From positions 1 to 5,180 of the forward strand of contig JAIDLK010000019.1 in NCBI GenBank assembly GCA_029051085.1: 5,180 bases of DNA, read 5' to 3'. The DNA is from Alphaproteobacteria bacterium (GTDB lineage: Bacteria > Pseudomonadota > Alphaproteobacteria > Rs-D84). Each line of letters begins with the position of its first letter. The first letter of the stretch is position 1. The translations under genes and the position numbers were made by a program. Of this stretch, positions 4,300 through 5,180 are shown piece by piece. The notes beneath the pieces are model-generated. The model saw only the letters and a list, made by a program, of their open reading frames with translations. It did no database searches and was not told where the DNA came from.

Positions 4300-5180
4300 A
4301 TGGCTGGAACAATAAAAATTCGCGGTGCCCGCGAAAACAATCTTAAAAATATTGACTTGGACTTACCAAAAAACAAATTGGTGGTCTTTACCGGTGTTTC
4401 CGGCTCGGGCAAGTCGTCTCTGGCCTTTAATACCATTTATGCAGAGGGCCAGCGCAGATATGTTGAATCACTGTCCTCGTATGCGCGTCAGTTTTTGGAT
4501 ATGCAAAAAAAGCCCGATGTTGATTTGATAGAGGGGCTGGCGCCGGCTATTTCAATTGAGCAGAAAACAACTTCGAAAAATCCGCGTTCCACGGTTGGTA
4601 CGGTGACTGAAATTTACGATTATCTGCGTCTGTTATGGGCGCGTATCGGTGTGCCGCACTCGCCGGTTACCGGATTGCCGATTAAGTCGCAGTCCATATC
4701 GGAAATGGTTGACTGGACCATGAAGATGCCGGCCGGGACAAAGATTTTTGTCATGGCGCCGTTGGTACGTGACCGCAAGGGGGAATATCGCAAAGAAATT
4801 GCCTTTTTGATAAAGCAGGGCTATCAGCGTGCAATTATAGACGGTGAGCTATGTGACTTGTCCGCGGTGGGGCCGCTGGATAAAAATAAAAAACATAATA
4901 TTTTTGTAATTGTTGACCGTTTGGTTTTGCCGTCGGCGGATACGGCAGACGTTGATGAATTTCGCTCCAGACTATATTCTTCGTTCGAAGGGGCGCTGCG
5001 TCTGGTGCCGGGGTCTGTTTTGGTGCGTCGCCTTGATACGAATGAAGATGTTTTATATTCTCAAAATTATGCCTGTCCGGTCAGTGGCTTTACAGTACCA
5101 AAGATAGAACCGCGCCTGTTTTCGTATAATGCGCCCGTTGGGGCCTGGCCTACATGTGACGGTTTGGGGGTTCAGCTGAA
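4300..5180 (+). CDS. uvrA: UvrA, excinuclease ABC subunit A (N-terminal part)
   Basis: The gene runs off the right edge after 293 complete codons of the usual 940-970. UvrA is the DNA-damage sensor of nucleotide excision repair: an ABC-type ATPase dimer that loads UvrB at lesions in the cytoplasm. The N-terminus, Ile-Arg-Gly-Ala-Arg-Glu-Asn-Asn-Leu (7-15), is diagnostic. Walker A of the first ATPase is Gly32-Val-Ser-Gly-Ser-Gly-Lys38-Ser-Ser. Tyr47 to Gln64 (AEGQRRYVESLSSYARQF) and Ala81-Pro-Ala-Ile-Ser-Ile-Glu-Gln are also typical. Residues about 115-250 cover the UvrB-binding region, and 270-290 the Glu-Pro-Arg-Leu-Phe-Ser and Cys-Asp-Gly-Leu-Gly stretch. Of the four cysteines of the first zinc site in E. 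coli, only two equivalents remain, Cys259 and Cys286; the others are Ser262 and Trp283. ATG 4300 has no Shine-Dalgarno and lies about ten bases after a -10 box, suggesting a nearly leaderless mRNA. Confidence 0.97.
   Translation, partial: MAGTIKIRGARENNLKNIDLDLPKNKLVVFTGVSGSGKSSLAFNTIYAEGQRRYVESLSSYARQFLDMQKKPDVDLIEGLAPAISIEQKTTSKNPRSTVGTVTEIYDYLRLLWARIGVPHSPVTGLPIKSQSISEMVDWTMKMPAGTKIFVMAPLVRDRKGEYRKEIAFLIKQGYQRAIIDGELCDLSAVGPLDKNKKHNIFVIVDRLVLPSADTADVDEFRSRLYSSFEGALRLVPGSVLVRRLDTNEDVLYSQNYACPVSGFTVPKIEPRLFSYNAPVGAWPTCDGLGVQL

Overview
The window looks like chromosomal DNA of an alphaproteobacterium with moderate GC content. The support is the DusB-type dihydrouridine synthase, a RodZ-type cytoskeletal protein, a UvrA with the CPVSG variant that I associate with alphaproteobacteria, and very short or absent 5' leaders. 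A small, cysteine-rich, Ser/Thr/Gly-rich secreted protein resembles families I associate with uncultured gut alphaproteobacteria. That placement is from memory and is not proven by the window.

Layout, left to right: (1) 1-90, an inverted repeat and the leader of a small lipoprotein. (2) 91-456, a lipoprotein of unknown function followed by an intrinsic terminator. (3) 457-687, an intergenic stretch with three terminator-like hairpins and the tspO promoter. (4) 688-1161, a TspO/MBR membrane protein. Its stop codon directly abuts the stop codon of a convergent gene. (5) 1162-1488, minus strand, an FtsB/DivIC-type divisome protein. (6) 1508-2431, dusB, divergent from the ftsB-like gene, with only 19 bases between the start codons. 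The two appear to share one symmetric -10 region and to give leaderless mRNAs. (7) 2470-3333, a rodZ-like gene probably in the dusB transcript, ended by a strong two-way terminator. (8) 3359-3937, minus strand, a secreted cysteine-rich protein. (9) 3938-4299, 362 bases without a convincing gene but rich in hairpins and competing inverted repeats. (10) 4300 to the right edge, the N-terminal 293 residues of UvrA.

The genes cover separate jobs: envelope and shape (RodZ, FtsB, lipoprotein), tRNA modification (DusB), DNA repair (UvrA), membrane stress or porphyrin sensing (TspO) and surface or secreted protein. They are not one pathway. The most interesting parts are the structured region at 3938-4299, where one segment can pair with either of two partners and sits beside terminators pointing both ways, and the very compact ftsB/dusB divergent promoter. 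I see no transposase, CRISPR array, tRNA or rRNA.
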